This document shows positions 1 through 7,122 of a DNA stretch of 64,000 bases, in pieces. Every line of letters starts with the position of its first letter. Positions within the stretch are counted from its first letter, which is position 1. Below the pieces are notes generated by a model, which saw nothing but the letters and a program-made list of their open reading frames with translations, made no database searches and was not told where the DNA came from. This DNA comes from Xanthobacter autotrophicus Py2 (GTDB lineage: Bacteria > Pseudomonadota > Alphaproteobacteria > Rhizobiales > Xanthobacteraceae): NCBI GenBank assembly GCA_000017645.1, contig CP000781.1:124001-188000 (forward strand), in the 5' to 3' direction. Position numbers and translations under genes: made by a program.

Positions 1-123
1 GAGCGCGTATTTGCGGGTGCGGGCCATGTGGCTTTGGAGGGAATTTCCACCCTCAACCTGCAGGTGTTCCAAGCGGCCCGGCTCTTGCTTTCAATGTGGC
101 GCCCCGAGGAAACGAGACCGGTC

Positions 124-987
124 ATGAGCGAATTGCAACAGCAGGGCCGAACGCGCGCGCGCCGCGCTTTCGCAACGATTCTGGGGACCAACGAGATCGC
201 CTCGGCGGTCGCCGTCGAGTTGCATCGGCGTGGCTATCATGTCGTGCTCTCCCATGATCCCATGCCGCCGGTCATTCGTCGCAAGATGGCGTTTCACGAC
301 GCCTTGTTCGAGGACGACGTGAGCGTGGACGGGGTGAAAGCGGAGCGCGCCGACACCGGCGTCCATATCCGCGCCGGCCTGGCGCGCAATGCCGTCCAGG
401 TCACCAGCCTCGGCCTGCTCGACCTCATCGTGCTCGGCACCATCGACCTTCTGGTCGACGCCCGTATGAACAAATACCAGGTGACCCCGGATCTGCGGCG
501 CCTCGCCAAGCTCACCATCGGCCTCGGGCCGGGGTTCAGCGGCGGAACCAATTGCGACCTCGCCATCGAGACGCGTCCCGGCAAGGAAGGCCAGATCATC
601 CAGCATGGCCCGACCGACGCACCGGACGGGATCGCCCGCCCCCTCGGAGGCGCAGCCGCCGACCGCTTCGTGCGCTCGAAAATGCCGGGCCGCTGGCACA
701 CTGCCATCGAGATCGGCGCCCGCGCCTTCAAGGATTTCCACATCGGCTATCTGGGCGGTGAATCCATCTGCGCGCCGTTCGACGGCATCGTGCGCGGCGT
801 GGTGCGGGACGGCACGGAAGTGCCCGCCGGCGTCAAGCTGCTGGAAATCGACCCCCGCGGCCGCGGCGCCGACTGGACCGGGCTCGATGCCCGGGCCCTG
901 GTCATCGCCCAGGCGGTGAGCCGTGCGCTGACCTTCCGCAATGCCCGGATCGCCGACGCGCCGTCCCATCCCTATCTGGTGAAATGA
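124..987 (+). CDS. YqeB/EF2563-like molybdenum-hydroxylase accessory protein
   Basis: 287 aa. The N-terminus (LGTNEIASAVAVELHRRGY) looks like the Rossmann-type XdhC/EF2563 fold, and GLGPGFSGGTNCDLAIET matches the glycine-rich GLGPGF motif of the YqeB/EF2563 family, which is tied to maturation of molybdenum hydroxylases. The C-terminal third (around residues 215-255, SICAPFDGIVRGVVRDG) resembles a biotinyl/lipoyl-like barrel often seen in these proteins. ATG 124 is preferred over the upstream GTG 28 because GAGGA precedes it and the family similarity begins there. The gene opens the nif accessory region, so a role in molybdenum handling for nitrogenase is plausible but inferred. Confidence 0.6.
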   Translation: MSELQQQGRTRARRAFATILGTNEIASAVAVELHRRGYHVVLSHDPMPPVIRRKMAFHDALFEDDVSVDGVKAERADTGVHIRAGLARNAVQVTSLGLLDLIVLGTIDLLVDARMNKYQVTPDLRRLAKLTIGLGPGFSGGTNCDLAIETRPGKEGQIIQHGPTDAPDGIARPLGGAAADRFVRSKMPGRWHTAIEIGARAFKDFHIGYLGGESICAPFDGIVRGVVRDGTEVPAGVKLLEIDPRGRGADWTGLDARALVIAQAVSRALTFRNARIADAPSHPYLVK

Positions 988-1029
988 CCCGTTGAAGGCC
1001 TTCACCAGCCCCATCGAAGGGCCGAAGTC

Positions 1030-1509
1030 ATGATCGACCTGCTGCCCAATACGGATGTCATCAATTTCGGCGAGGTGTCGGATGCGGTGAACGCGCTGCT
1101 CCAGCAGGGCGTCATCGCCTATCGCCGGGATCGCCAGCGCGCGGACGAACTGTTCCGCCAAGCGCTGGCGACGGCGCCGGCCGAGCTTCCGGTCTATTTC
1201 TGCCTCTACAAGATCCATACCTACCAGGGCAACCTGGATGAGGCGGAAGCTGCGGCCGAGAGCGGGCTGAAGGAGGCGGCGAGCCAGGCCGGGTGGGACC
1301 TGGATTGGCACAAGTGGGAGCCGCACGACATTCTACCCGAGGGGCCGGGACGATTTGCCCTCTACACACTCAAGGCCCTGGCCTTCATCCATTTGCGCCA
1401 GAGCCGGCCGGATGAGGCGGCAGAGAAGCTTGAGGCCCTCAAGGTCCTCGATCCGACCGGCGCCGTGGGGTGGCCCGTGGTCGCCGCCCTTGCGGAAGGC
1501 CTCGACTGA
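1030..1509 (+). CDS. Tetratricopeptide-repeat protein of the nif region
   Basis: 159 aa, soluble and helical. Two TPR-like helical pairs are visible around residues 18-70 (QQGVIAYRRDRQRADELF, then the YFCLYKIHTYQGNLDEAE stretch), and another near 115-145 (ALAFIHLRQSRPDEAAEKLE). It begins 42 nt after the preceding gene in the same direction and is followed by a MIP18-like gene, suggesting one operon. TPR domains mediate protein contacts; the partner cannot be told from the sequence, but a chaperone role in nitrogenase assembly would fit the context. Confidence 0.7.
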   Translation: MIDLLPNTDVINFGEVSDAVNALLQQGVIAYRRDRQRADELFRQALATAPAELPVYFCLYKIHTYQGNLDEAEAAAESGLKEAASQAGWDLDWHKWEPHDILPEGPGRFALYTLKALAFIHLRQSRPDEAAEKLEALKVLDPTGAVGWPVVAALAEGLD

Positions 1510-1611
1510 GGCCGGGTGTGGGCGGCCCGATCGCACCGTGGCAATGGGGGTGCCGTTGGCATTGCACTTGCTACTGAATGGTATGACGAGGGGGCAGGAG
1601 GCAATGGGCAA

Positions 1612-2007
1612 ATGACTCAGCCAAGTGATCACGGCATTGCCGCTCCGACCACGATGATCCTCCATGGTGAGGTGCGGAGCATTGACCAGTTCGCGGAAGA
1701 TGAAGCGGCATTGATGGAAGCCATCATCGCCGGCTTGCGCACGGTGACGGATCCTGAAATCCCGGTGAATATTTATGATCTCGGCCTGATCTATCGGATC
1801 GAGCTGAAGGACGATGGCGTGGTGGAGATCGACATGACACTCACTGCGCCGGGCTGCCCGGTCGCTGGGCAGATGCTCGGCTGGGTGCAGCAGGCGGTGG
1901 GCGTGGTTGAGGGGGTTTCGGACGTCAAGATGAAGCTTGTGTTCGATCCGCCGTGGGACAAGTCGCGCATGAGCGACGAGGTCCAGCTGGAACTGGGCCT
2001 GATCTGA
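1612..2007 (+). CDS. MIP18/PaaD-like (DUF59) Fe-S assembly protein, SufT type
   Basis: 131 aa. The stretch TVTDPEIPVNIYDLGLIYRI followed by LTAPGCPVAG is the hallmark of the DUF59/MIP18 family, including the conserved DPE and the single cysteine (in TAPGCP). Members help insert or mature Fe-S clusters (SufT, Cia2, PaaD). ATG 1612 is chosen over the GTG at 1516: AGGAGG lies at 1596-1601, ten bases upstream, and homology starts after it. Position in the nif region suggests a dedicated Fe-S maturation factor; that link is inferred. Confidence 0.8.
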   Translation: MTQPSDHGIAAPTTMILHGEVRSIDQFAEDEAALMEAIIAGLRTVTDPEIPVNIYDLGLIYRIELKDDGVVEIDMTLTAPGCPVAGQMLGWVQQAVGVVEGVSDVKMKLVFDPPWDKSRMSDEVQLELGLI

Positions 2008-2107
2008 TCAAATCCCGGTGTCTTGCTTTCGGAATGGCCGGCCATGCGCCGGCCATTCCCATTTCTGCGCCATTCCCGTGTCTTCACCCGGCGCCGCTCA
2101 GGGCAGC

Positions 2108-2392
2108 TCAGCCCAGGAACTGGGCGGCGAAGCGGGCGCGCTTCTCGTCGGTGTCGAGGCCCTTGGCGAGCGGCCATTTGTTCTCCGAGAACAAGGCCTT
2201 GACGCCGCGCGTCACCTCAGTGCCGCGGACATACCAGTGCTCCACGCCGTCGGGAGAGACGATGGCCGGGCCATCGGTACGGTGGACGCGGGCATCCTCC
2301 AGCCAGAGCTTGGTTTCCGAATAGAGGAAGATGCCTGCCTTGCGGGACATGTCGTCCCGGTTCTCTTCAGTCACCACGAACATGTCGGCCAT
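2108..2392 (-). CDS. Small nif-associated protein of unknown function
   Basis: 94 aa, no cysteines, no membrane segment. The sequence starts MADMFVVTEENRDDMSRKAG and contains an aromatic-rich middle (VEHWYVRGTEVTRG). I do not recognise a named family. ATG 2392 is chosen because GGAGA sits six bases upstream; a GTG at 2398 is the alternative. It lies 38 nt downstream of the GST gene on the same strand and is probably co-transcribed with it from the 3.1-3.2 kb intergenic region that holds a NifA site. Confidence 0.65.
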   Translation of the reverse strand: MADMFVVTEENRDDMSRKAGIFLYSETKLWLEDARVHRTDGPAIVSPDGVEHWYVRGTEVTRGVKALFSENKWPLAKGLDTDEKRARFAAQFLG

Positions 2393-2430
2393 GGGCACTC
2401 TCCTTCTTGGCTGTCGCTTGGCAAATCGTG

Positions 2431-3090
2431 TCAGTTCGGAAGGCTTTGCTTCACGCCCAGGAGGGCGAGATTGTAGCCTTCCTCACGCAGCACGCGCTGC
2501 ACCACCGGCCGCTCCAGCATGCGCCGGTAGTGGGCGGCGAGATTGGCCGGCAACTCCATGCCGGTCTTGTCCGCCCAGAATTCCACGTAGAACAGGATGG
2601 GATCGGCCGCCGAAAAGCTGCCCGCCACATAGTCGCGGCCCGCGAGCGCGGCATCGAGGATGGAAAAGCCCTGGCTGACGATATCGCGGCCGAGCGTTTC
2701 CACCTTGGGCCGGTCGGCGGGGCTGGCGGCGAAGGTCGGGGTGGAAAAGATGCGCGCGAAGCCCTGGCCATGCACCGTGCCCACCACATAGACCATGGCT
2801 TCGAGGGCGCGGGCCTCCGCATCCACGTCGGCTGGCCACAGCCGGCCGCGCCCCCGGCTGCGGGCCAGCCAATAGGCGATGGAGACCACTTCGGTCAGCG
2901 CGCTGCCGTCCGGCCGCACCAGGGCCGGGATGGTGGACTTGGGGTTCACCGCAACATAGTCCGGCTTGAAGTGGTCGCCCGCCGGGAGGTTCACGATGTG
3001 AGCCTCGAACACCTCTTCCAGCTCTTCCAGGATGATGTGGATGCCGGTGGAGCAGGAGCCGGGCGTCATGTAGAACTTCATCGCGGCCAT
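2431..3090 (-). CDS. Glutathione S-transferase family protein (nif-associated)
   Basis: 219 aa. The N-terminal thioredoxin-like domain (residues 1-80) carries MTPGSCSTGIHIILEEL and the cis-proline region NPKSTIPALV; the helical C-terminal domain follows. The SCSTG segment places a Ser/Cys at the usual catalytic position of beta-class-like GSTs. ATG 3090 has GAGGGAAG upstream and fits the family start better than 3153. GSTs of this type recur in nif clusters of alpha- and betaproteobacteria, possibly for redox or oxidative protection; substrate unknown. Confidence 0.82.
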   Translation of the reverse strand: MAAMKFYMTPGSCSTGIHIILEELEEVFEAHIVNLPAGDHFKPDYVAVNPKSTIPALVRPDGSALTEVVSIAYWLARSRGRGRLWPADVDAEARALEAMVYVVGTVHGQGFARIFSTPTFAASPADRPKVETLGRDIVSQGFSILDAALAGRDYVAGSFSAADPILFYVEFWADKTGMELPANLAAHYRRMLERPVVQRVLREEGYNLALLGVKQSLPN

Positions 3091-3172
3091 CAGGCGTCTT
3101 CCCTCGCGCGCGTCGTCGTGCGCCGTCCCGGCCGGGCAGGCGGCAATCGGCATGCTTCATGCAAATATCGGG

Positions 3173-3187
3173 GCAGTTCGGGCACCG
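3173..3187 (-). promoter_or_regulatory. Weak sigma-54-like -24/-12 element for the GST gene
   Basis: On the minus strand CGGTGCCCGAACTGC keeps the GG-N10-GC spacing of -24/-12 promoters but matches the full consensus (TGGCACG-N4-TTGC) only partly. It would start transcription near 3161, about 70 bp before the GST start, with the NifA site at 3219-3234 upstream. Spacing is correct, sequence match is poor. Confidence 0.3.
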
Positions 3188-3218
3188 GCCGCCGCCGCGG
3201 CTGGAAGTCCCGACAGTC

Positions 3219-3234
3219 TGTTTCATTTGCGACA
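3219..3234. promoter_or_regulatory. NifA upstream activator site (TGT-N10-ACA)
   Basis: TGTTTCATTTGCGACA is an exact TGT-N10-ACA match between the divergent GST and Rieske genes. The motif is palindromic, so it can serve either or both directions. A GG-N10-GC element (3254-3267) lies downstream on the plus strand, and a weaker one on the minus strand. Confidence 0.6.
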
Positions 3235-3252
3235 GGAGCCGGCATTTTTCGT

Positions 3253-3268
3253 CGGCACGGTTCAGGCA
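3253..3268 (+). promoter_or_regulatory. Candidate sigma-54 -24/-12 promoter of the Rieske operon
   Basis: CGGCACGGTTCAGGCA has the GG (3254-3255) and GC (3266-3267) separated by ten bases and a good -24 half (GGCACG); the -12 half is imperfect (AGGC for TTGC). Start would fall near 3279, leaving a very short leader before ATG 3288, and the NifA site is only about 20 bp upstream of the -24 element, closer than usual. Confidence 0.4.
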
Positions 3269-3287
3269 GGGCGGGAGCGGGACAGGG

Positions 3288-3737
3288 ATGTCTGCCGACG
3301 ATATCGATATTTATGCCATCTGCGAGATTGAAGAGATTGCCCCCGGCACCGCCAAGGCTTTCGACCTGTCCCGGGTCATGGAAGACGGCGAGGCGCGCCC
3401 GTTCCGAATCGTGGTGATCCGCACTGCGGTGCGTGAGTTCGCAGGCTACGTCAACGCCTGCCCCCACCAGGGGACGTGGCTGAATATCGGCGGCGGGCAA
3501 TTCTTCAACGCGGACCGCACGCGCCTGCGCTGCGGCCGCCATGGCTCCCTGTTCGACATCGAGAGCGGCGTCTGCGTGGAAGGCGCGTGCGAAGGCAAGC
3601 ACCTGGAGCCCATCGCTCTCGCCGTGGTGGGCCGCGACGTGTGCCTGTGCGGCGTCCGTCTGGTGGAGGAGGAGCATCGCCCCTTCCCGTATGATGATTT
3701 CGACGACACCATGGAGATCATGATCTCGCCCGACTGA
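3288..3737 (+). CDS. Rieske [2Fe-2S] ferredoxin-like protein
   Basis: 149 aa. Rieske box 1 reads CPHQGTW and box 2 CGRHGSLFDI, giving the two Cys and two His that bind a [2Fe-2S] cluster. The C-terminal half contains extra cysteines (GVCVEGACEGKH, CLCG), the first overlapping the usual end of the fold. No signal peptide or membrane anchor, so it is a soluble cytoplasmic ferredoxin, not a bc1 subunit. ATG 3288 follows GGGACAGGG; the long upstream extension to 3159 covers the promoter region and is rejected. It heads a nif-linked operon with a DUF6156-like protein and a truncated hemoglobin; electron donation in oxygen protection is an inference. Confidence 0.85.
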   Translation: MSADDIDIYAICEIEEIAPGTAKAFDLSRVMEDGEARPFRIVVIRTAVREFAGYVNACPHQGTWLNIGGGQFFNADRTRLRCGRHGSLFDIESGVCVEGACEGKHLEPIALAVVGRDVCLCGVRLVEEEHRPFPYDDFDDTMEIMISPD

Positions 3738-3782
3738 CGGGCCGGGATCGCGGTGCAGGACGATGTCCGGGGTGGAGGCGGG

Positions 3783-4106
3783 ATGACGGGTGATCTGGAG
3801 ACGGCGGGCGTGGAGGCGGGCGAATGCCGTTTCTTCACGACCTATACGGGCGTGAAACTGCCCTTCCGGCTGGTGGAAGCCATTCCGGAGGCGCAGCTGA
3901 CGCACCGCAACACTTTCATCCGCGCGTTTTTCGGCGCGGACGGGCTTTTGACCGGCTTCGACAAGATGGTCTATGGCGAGGTCGAGCTGGCGCACCGCTA
4001 TGAATATCACGGCAATGGCGCCTTGCGCCGGGCCGAGGTGACCATGGACGAGGAAACGGTGGTGCTGGCCTTCGATGAGGCGGGCGCTCCGCTGGGGCCG
4101 GGTTGA
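3783..4106 (+). CDS. DUF6156-like nif-associated protein
   Basis: 107 aa, soluble. The conserved-looking core is FFTTYTGVKLPFRLVEAI, then RAFFGADGLLTGFDKMVYGE and LAHRYEYHGNGALRRAEV, a pattern I associate with DUF6156 proteins found beside nif genes; the family assignment is from memory of the pattern. ATG 3783 has GGAGGCGGG directly upstream. It follows the Rieske gene by 45 nt in the same direction and precedes a 55-aa unknown and the truncated hemoglobin. Function unknown. Confidence 0.65.
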   Translation: MTGDLETAGVEAGECRFFTTYTGVKLPFRLVEAIPEAQLTHRNTFIRAFFGADGLLTGFDKMVYGEVELAHRYEYHGNGALRRAEVTMDEETVVLAFDEAGAPLGPG

Positions 4107-4158
4107 GCCGCGCCATGGCGGGATCGATGATATCCGGGATTACGGGCGAGGGACGGTC

Positions 4159-4326
4159 ATGACGGTGGCGCAACTCCTCGAGGCGCTCGGCAAGCTGCCT
4201 CCGGACGCGGTGGTGCTGATGGAAAGCGACGGCGGCCTCTCCCTCGTCTCGGCGCTCGATTTCGTCGAGGGCCAGGGCGCGGGTGCTCCGGCCGAGGTGA
4301 TCCTTCTGCCCAATATGGACGAATAG
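4159..4326 (+). CDS. 55-aa nif-associated unknown protein
   Basis: MTVAQLLEALGKLPPDAVVL continues to a C-terminus ending PAEVILLPNMDE. It is a small acidic protein with no cysteines. A GGGCGAGGGA ribosome-binding region lies 8-17 nt upstream of ATG 4159, and codon usage matches the neighbours. It sits between the DUF6156-like gene and the truncated hemoglobin gene. The N-terminal pattern (helix, then PPDAVVLMESDGG) resembles small proteins annotated as conserved hypothetical in nif clusters. Function unknown. Confidence 0.6.
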   Translation: MTVAQLLEALGKLPPDAVVLMESDGGLSLVSALDFVEGQGAGAPAEVILLPNMDE

Positions 4327-4387
4327 TCGGCGTCTCCGCGTTACCGGACGACGTGTCTGCTGCAAATTCTATGCGTGAGGTTGACCC

Positions 4388-4822
4388 ATGTCCGACACGG
4401 TCGAGGCGGTACCCATGTTCGAGCGCCTGGGTGGTGCGGTGGTCATCGACCGGCTGGTCGAGGCCTTCTACCGCCGCATGGATACGCTTGCGGAGGCCGA
4501 GGGCATCCGCGCCATGCATGCGGATGATCTTTCCCAGACCAAGCACGTCTTGAAGCGCTACCTCACCGAATGGACCGGCGGCCCCAAGCTCTATTCGGTG
4601 GAAAAGGGCCATCCGCGCCTGCGCCAGCGCCACATGGGCTTTGCCATCGGCAACGGCGAGCGCGACGCGTGGCTGCTGTGCATGCGCGGCGCGCTGGAGG
4701 AGACGGTGGCGGACGCGGCGGCGCGGGACGAGGTCTATGGCGCCATGGCGAAGCTCGCCGACTGGATGCGCAACACCGCCGGCAATCCCCACGATACCGC
4801 CGGCCACGCAGCCCGGCCCTGA
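4388..4822 (+). CDS. Group II truncated hemoglobin
   Basis: 144 aa, typical length for a 2/2 globin. The start MFERLGGAVVIDRLVEAFYRRM is the classic truncated-globin helix B/E region, HPRLRQRHMGFAIG carries the conserved HPxLRxRHxxFxI block with the proximal histidine, and DAWLLCM is the family's DxWLxCM signature with the distal-side Trp. Group II globins bind oxygen and NO tightly. GAGGT precedes ATG 4388. Location in the Rieske/DUF6156 operon of the nif island suggests oxygen or NO scavenging for nitrogenase. Confidence 0.93.
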   Translation: MSDTVEAVPMFERLGGAVVIDRLVEAFYRRMDTLAEAEGIRAMHADDLSQTKHVLKRYLTEWTGGPKLYSVEKGHPRLRQRHMGFAIGNGERDAWLLCMRGALEETVADAAARDEVYGAMAKLADWMRNTAGNPHDTAGHAARP

Positions 4823-4878
4823 ATGTCAGGCGCGGTCCTGACGAAAGGTGCGGTTATGCCGACTGCTCAGGTGCCGCG

Positions 4879-5118
4879 CTAAAGCGGGACACCGAAGAAA
4901 TCCTCGTCTGATCCTCCCCAGGCCTGGTGCAGGGCGAGGGCGTTGCGCCACTTCGCCAATTCCTCTTCGGAGGCGCTGCGGTGCGTGATCTTGCCCTCGG
5001 GGTTTTCGGCCAGAAGGTAGGATTTCGCGTTGCGCAGGAAGCGGTTGAGGTCCTTGGTATCGTTCGGGCGAACGATGCAGCGGGGGGCCTCATCGATGAG
5101 AATCGTCGTCGGGAGCAT
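4879..5118 (-). CDS. 79-aa nif-associated unknown protein
   Basis: Begins MLPTTILIDEAPRCIVRPND and ends SDEDFFGVPL; one cysteine. AAGGAG lies upstream of ATG 5118, so the longer reading frame to 5325 is not used. It follows the 81-aa gene (stop at 5246) on the same strand, 127 nt away, and is probably carried on the same NifA-driven transcript. It does not resemble a family I can name; the middle (RFLRNAKSYLLAENPEGKIT) looks like a compact alpha/beta domain. Confidence 0.6.
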   Translation of the reverse strand: MLPTTILIDEAPRCIVRPNDTKDLNRFLRNAKSYLLAENPEGKITHRSASEEELAKWRNALALHQAWGGSDEDFFGVPL

Positions 5119-5245
5119 CGCCGAGTCTCCTTGGTCAGGTGTCGCGTCGCCGGTGGGGTGCTGTGTGTCTCGCGCGCCGTACCGGGCGTGCGATGGTCTG
5201 TTGTCGCCATCGGCAAGGGGCGGGCATGGGTGCCCGCCCGCCTGC

Positions 5246-5491
5246 TCAGAAGCCGTCCTGCTTCGTGCCCCAGGGATGGGAGCCGGGCACGAGGGACGCC
5301 TTGATGCCGGCCTTCGCGATGGCATCGATGGTCTTGTAGTAGGTGCCTTCGTGCACCAGCGCTCCGGTCTTGGTGGTTATCGCCACGTATTTGGCGACCA
5401 TGTCCGTCTCACACAGATAGCCGCCGCCGGGATCGGAGACGCTGCGGGCGTTGCCGTCCCAGTCGATGAAAAACCCTTCACTCTCCGACAT
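5246..5491 (-). CDS. 81-aa protein of unknown function with strong NifA-type promoter
   Basis: Starts MSESEGFFIDWDGNARSVSD and contains YLCETDMVAKYVAITT and HEGTYYKTIDAIAKAG; one cysteine. The translation start (ATG 5491, GGAG upstream) lies 48 nt below the predicted start site of a one-mismatch -24/-12 promoter, which in turn has two NifA sites upstream. I do not recognise the family. The regulatory signals are among the best in the window, so the protein is probably made only under nitrogen-fixing conditions. Confidence 0.7.
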   Translation of the reverse strand: MSESEGFFIDWDGNARSVSDPGGGYLCETDMVAKYVAITTKTGALVHEGTYYKTIDAIAKAGIKASLVPGSHPWGTKQDGF

Positions 5492-5550
5492 GACTTGCTC
5501 CAGCAGATAAGGCGGAGCGCGCCCTCGAGGCCGCGCTCGCCAAGCGGCGA

Positions 5551-5565
5551 GCAAGGTTCTTGCCA
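5551..5565 (-). promoter_or_regulatory. Sigma-54 -24/-12 promoter of the 81-aa gene
   Basis: On the minus strand TGGCAAGAACCTTGC differs from TGGCACG-N4-TTGC at a single base, with exact GG-N10-GC spacing. Transcription should start near 5539. Two NifA sites lie 23-55 bp upstream of the -24 element. Confidence 0.75.
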
Positions 5566-5587
5566 GATGCGAAAGCACGGATTTGCG

Positions 5588-5603
5588 TGTCGCAGAGGCG
5601 ACA
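5588..5603. promoter_or_regulatory. NifA upstream activator site 1
   Basis: TGTCGCAGAGGCGACA is an exact TGT-N10-ACA. It is one of two sites placed 17 bp apart in the divergent region between the 81-aa gene and the GNAT-like gene. Confidence 0.7.
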
Positions 5604-5604
5604 G

Positions 5605-5620
5605 TGTCGCGCATCCAACA
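5605..5620. promoter_or_regulatory. NifA upstream activator site 2
   Basis: TGTCGCGCATCCAACA is a second exact TGT-N10-ACA, starting 17 bp after the first. The pair could act on the minus-strand promoter at 5551-5565 and possibly on the divergent plus-strand gene at 5749. Confidence 0.65.
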
Positions 5621-5748
5621 GCGGCGCTGCTGGCACGAGTGCTACGTGACGTGTCGAATAATCCAGAGATCACCTCCGCGAATATTGAAAATTCTGACGG
5701 ATGATCTAAGATCTGCAAGTTCTTTTTTGTCTTCTCTGGAGAAATGTT

Positions 5749-6234
5749 ATGGCCGAATTGACCCGACGCATCGCGTCGCTGAGCGACGTGCAGGGCATCT
5801 GGGGGCTGCTGCGCCAGGTGTCGTCCGATGTCCCCTTCAAGGTCGAGGACGAACGGGAGCAGGAAAGCCTGCTGTCCGAACTGGTGGCGTGCTGCACCTC
5901 CGGCCTGTCGCCGGTGCTGGTGGACAACGAGAAGGGCATCGTCGGCGCCCTTCTTGCCCGCCGCGACGATTTCGAATGGTGCTTCCGCAACAGCGATGCC
6001 ATCCATGTGGCTTATGCCGCCGTGGCGCCGGCGGTGCGTGAGGACAAGGTGCTGCCTGCCCTTCTCGGCGAGCTGCAGGGCAAGAAGGTGCCGCTTCTCG
6101 CCAGCGTGAAGAGTGGGGAGCAGCTTGGCTTTGCGGCTGCCCTCGGCGAGCTTGGCTTTACCCATGAGGTGAAGGCAGAGAGCGGCTGGGGCGACCTCTA
6201 TCAGTGGACGCCGCCGGCGTCGGTCCACAACTGA
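5749..6234 (+). CDS. GNAT-fold-like protein, nif-associated
   Basis: 161 aa. The order of elements (N-terminal LTRRIASLSDVQGIWGLLRQ, central IVGALLARRDDFEWC, then AIHVAYAAVAPAVREDKVLPALLGEL) resembles a GNAT acetyltransferase fold, but the acetyl-CoA loop (Q/RxxGxG/A) is not clear, so the catalytic assignment is uncertain. ATG 5749 follows TCTGGAGAA. It is transcribed divergently from the 81-aa gene across the twin NifA sites; a TGGCACG half-site at 5631-5637 lacks a properly spaced -12 element. Confidence 0.55.
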   Translation: MAELTRRIASLSDVQGIWGLLRQVSSDVPFKVEDEREQESLLSELVACCTSGLSPVLVDNEKGIVGALLARRDDFEWCFRNSDAIHVAYAAVAPAVREDKVLPALLGELQGKKVPLLASVKSGEQLGFAAALGELGFTHEVKAESGWGDLYQWTPPASVHN

Positions 6235-6508
6235 CGCAATCGCGCGGTCTGAACGGCCGAAAATCGACCGGCTCGCCATGGTGGTGTCGCCATGTGCGGG
6301 CCGGGCGGCTTATCACCAGCAGCTTGTACGCGGTCGCTTGGATCGACGCGCTTTGCGGTCGAAACACCAAAGCATTGTCGCTATTGAGTTTTTGGCCCGC
6401 TTGACCGTGCGGGCTCACCCGGCCGCGTGATCGGGGCGGAGCCGAATGGCGGCGAAGGCCTCGGGTGGCAGCGCCTCCTTTGGTCCGTCCCCAGCCTTCC
6501 ACAGCCTC

Positions 6509-6838
6509 TCAGACGCTGTCATCGCTCTCCGGGCGCGCCTGGATTTCGGACCAGGCCGCATCCACGGCAGCGCGACATGCCAGAAGGCGCTCATATTCAG
6601 CGGCGCTGATGATGACGGTGGGACCGGCGGCATCGCCCTCCGTGGGCGCACGACCCGCGAGGGCTGCTTCGAACAGGGTGCGTTCCAGCTGGAAGATGCG
6701 CTCGCTCGCCCGCTCCAGATACGGGAGGGGGTTCGCCCGGACATTCTGTTCGTGCAAGGCGTCGAGGCTGAGCAACTCCCGGAAGCGCTTTTCCTTGCGC
6801 CGTTTGCCCGCGCCGAAATCGTGCTCGATCACGCTCAT
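6509..6838 (-). CDS. 109-aa coiled-coil-like unknown protein
   Basis: Charged N-terminus (HDFGAGKRRKEKRFRELL) followed by long amphipathic helices (PLPYLERASERIFQLERTLF, ISAAEYERLLACRAAVDAAW) that suggest a coiled coil. AGGGA precedes ATG 6838; the upstream extension to 6994 has no such support. The gene is alone on the minus strand between the GNAT-like gene and the dienelactone-hydrolase-like gene. No named family recognised and no sigma-54 promoter found upstream. Confidence 0.6.
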   Translation of the reverse strand: MSVIEHDFGAGKRRKEKRFRELLSLDALHEQNVRANPLPYLERASERIFQLERTLFEAALAGRAPTEGDAAGPTVIISAAEYERLLACRAAVDAAWSEIQARPESDDSV

Positions 6839-7002
6839 GGTCGCGTCCCTGATGGCCTCCCGCGCTGGCGGTATCCGTTGAAACGTCCGTGAGATTGAAC
6901 CAAGTCGGCAAATATTGCCATCCCGAATCGACAGAAAATCCGGGATGGACAAAGTCTTCGTATGTTTTCGCGCGGAAGGCCCAGCGCGCGGCATTCAGGT
7001 GC

Positions 7003-7030
7003 GTGCATCCCGTGGGGGGGCGGGATGCAC
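7003..7030. repeat. Inverted repeat (10-bp stem)
   Basis: GTGCATCCCG and CGGGATGCAC flank an eight-base G-rich loop, between the dienelactone-hydrolase-like gene (stop 7123) and the 109-aa gene. No T-run on either side, so a simple intrinsic terminator is not supported. Confidence 0.4.
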
Positions 7031-7122
7031 GAACGCTACCTCAAGCCGAGCGCGCGCTCTACGCGCAAGCCTGAACAATTTCCGTGACCCGGCGGGGCGG
7101 AAAATGCTGTCGCAGGTTCGGC

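Noticed and set aside
5631-5646. Sigma-54 promoter for the GNAT-like gene starting TGGCACG at 5631
   Set aside because: The -24 half is perfect but no GC doublet lies at the required spacing for the -12 half.
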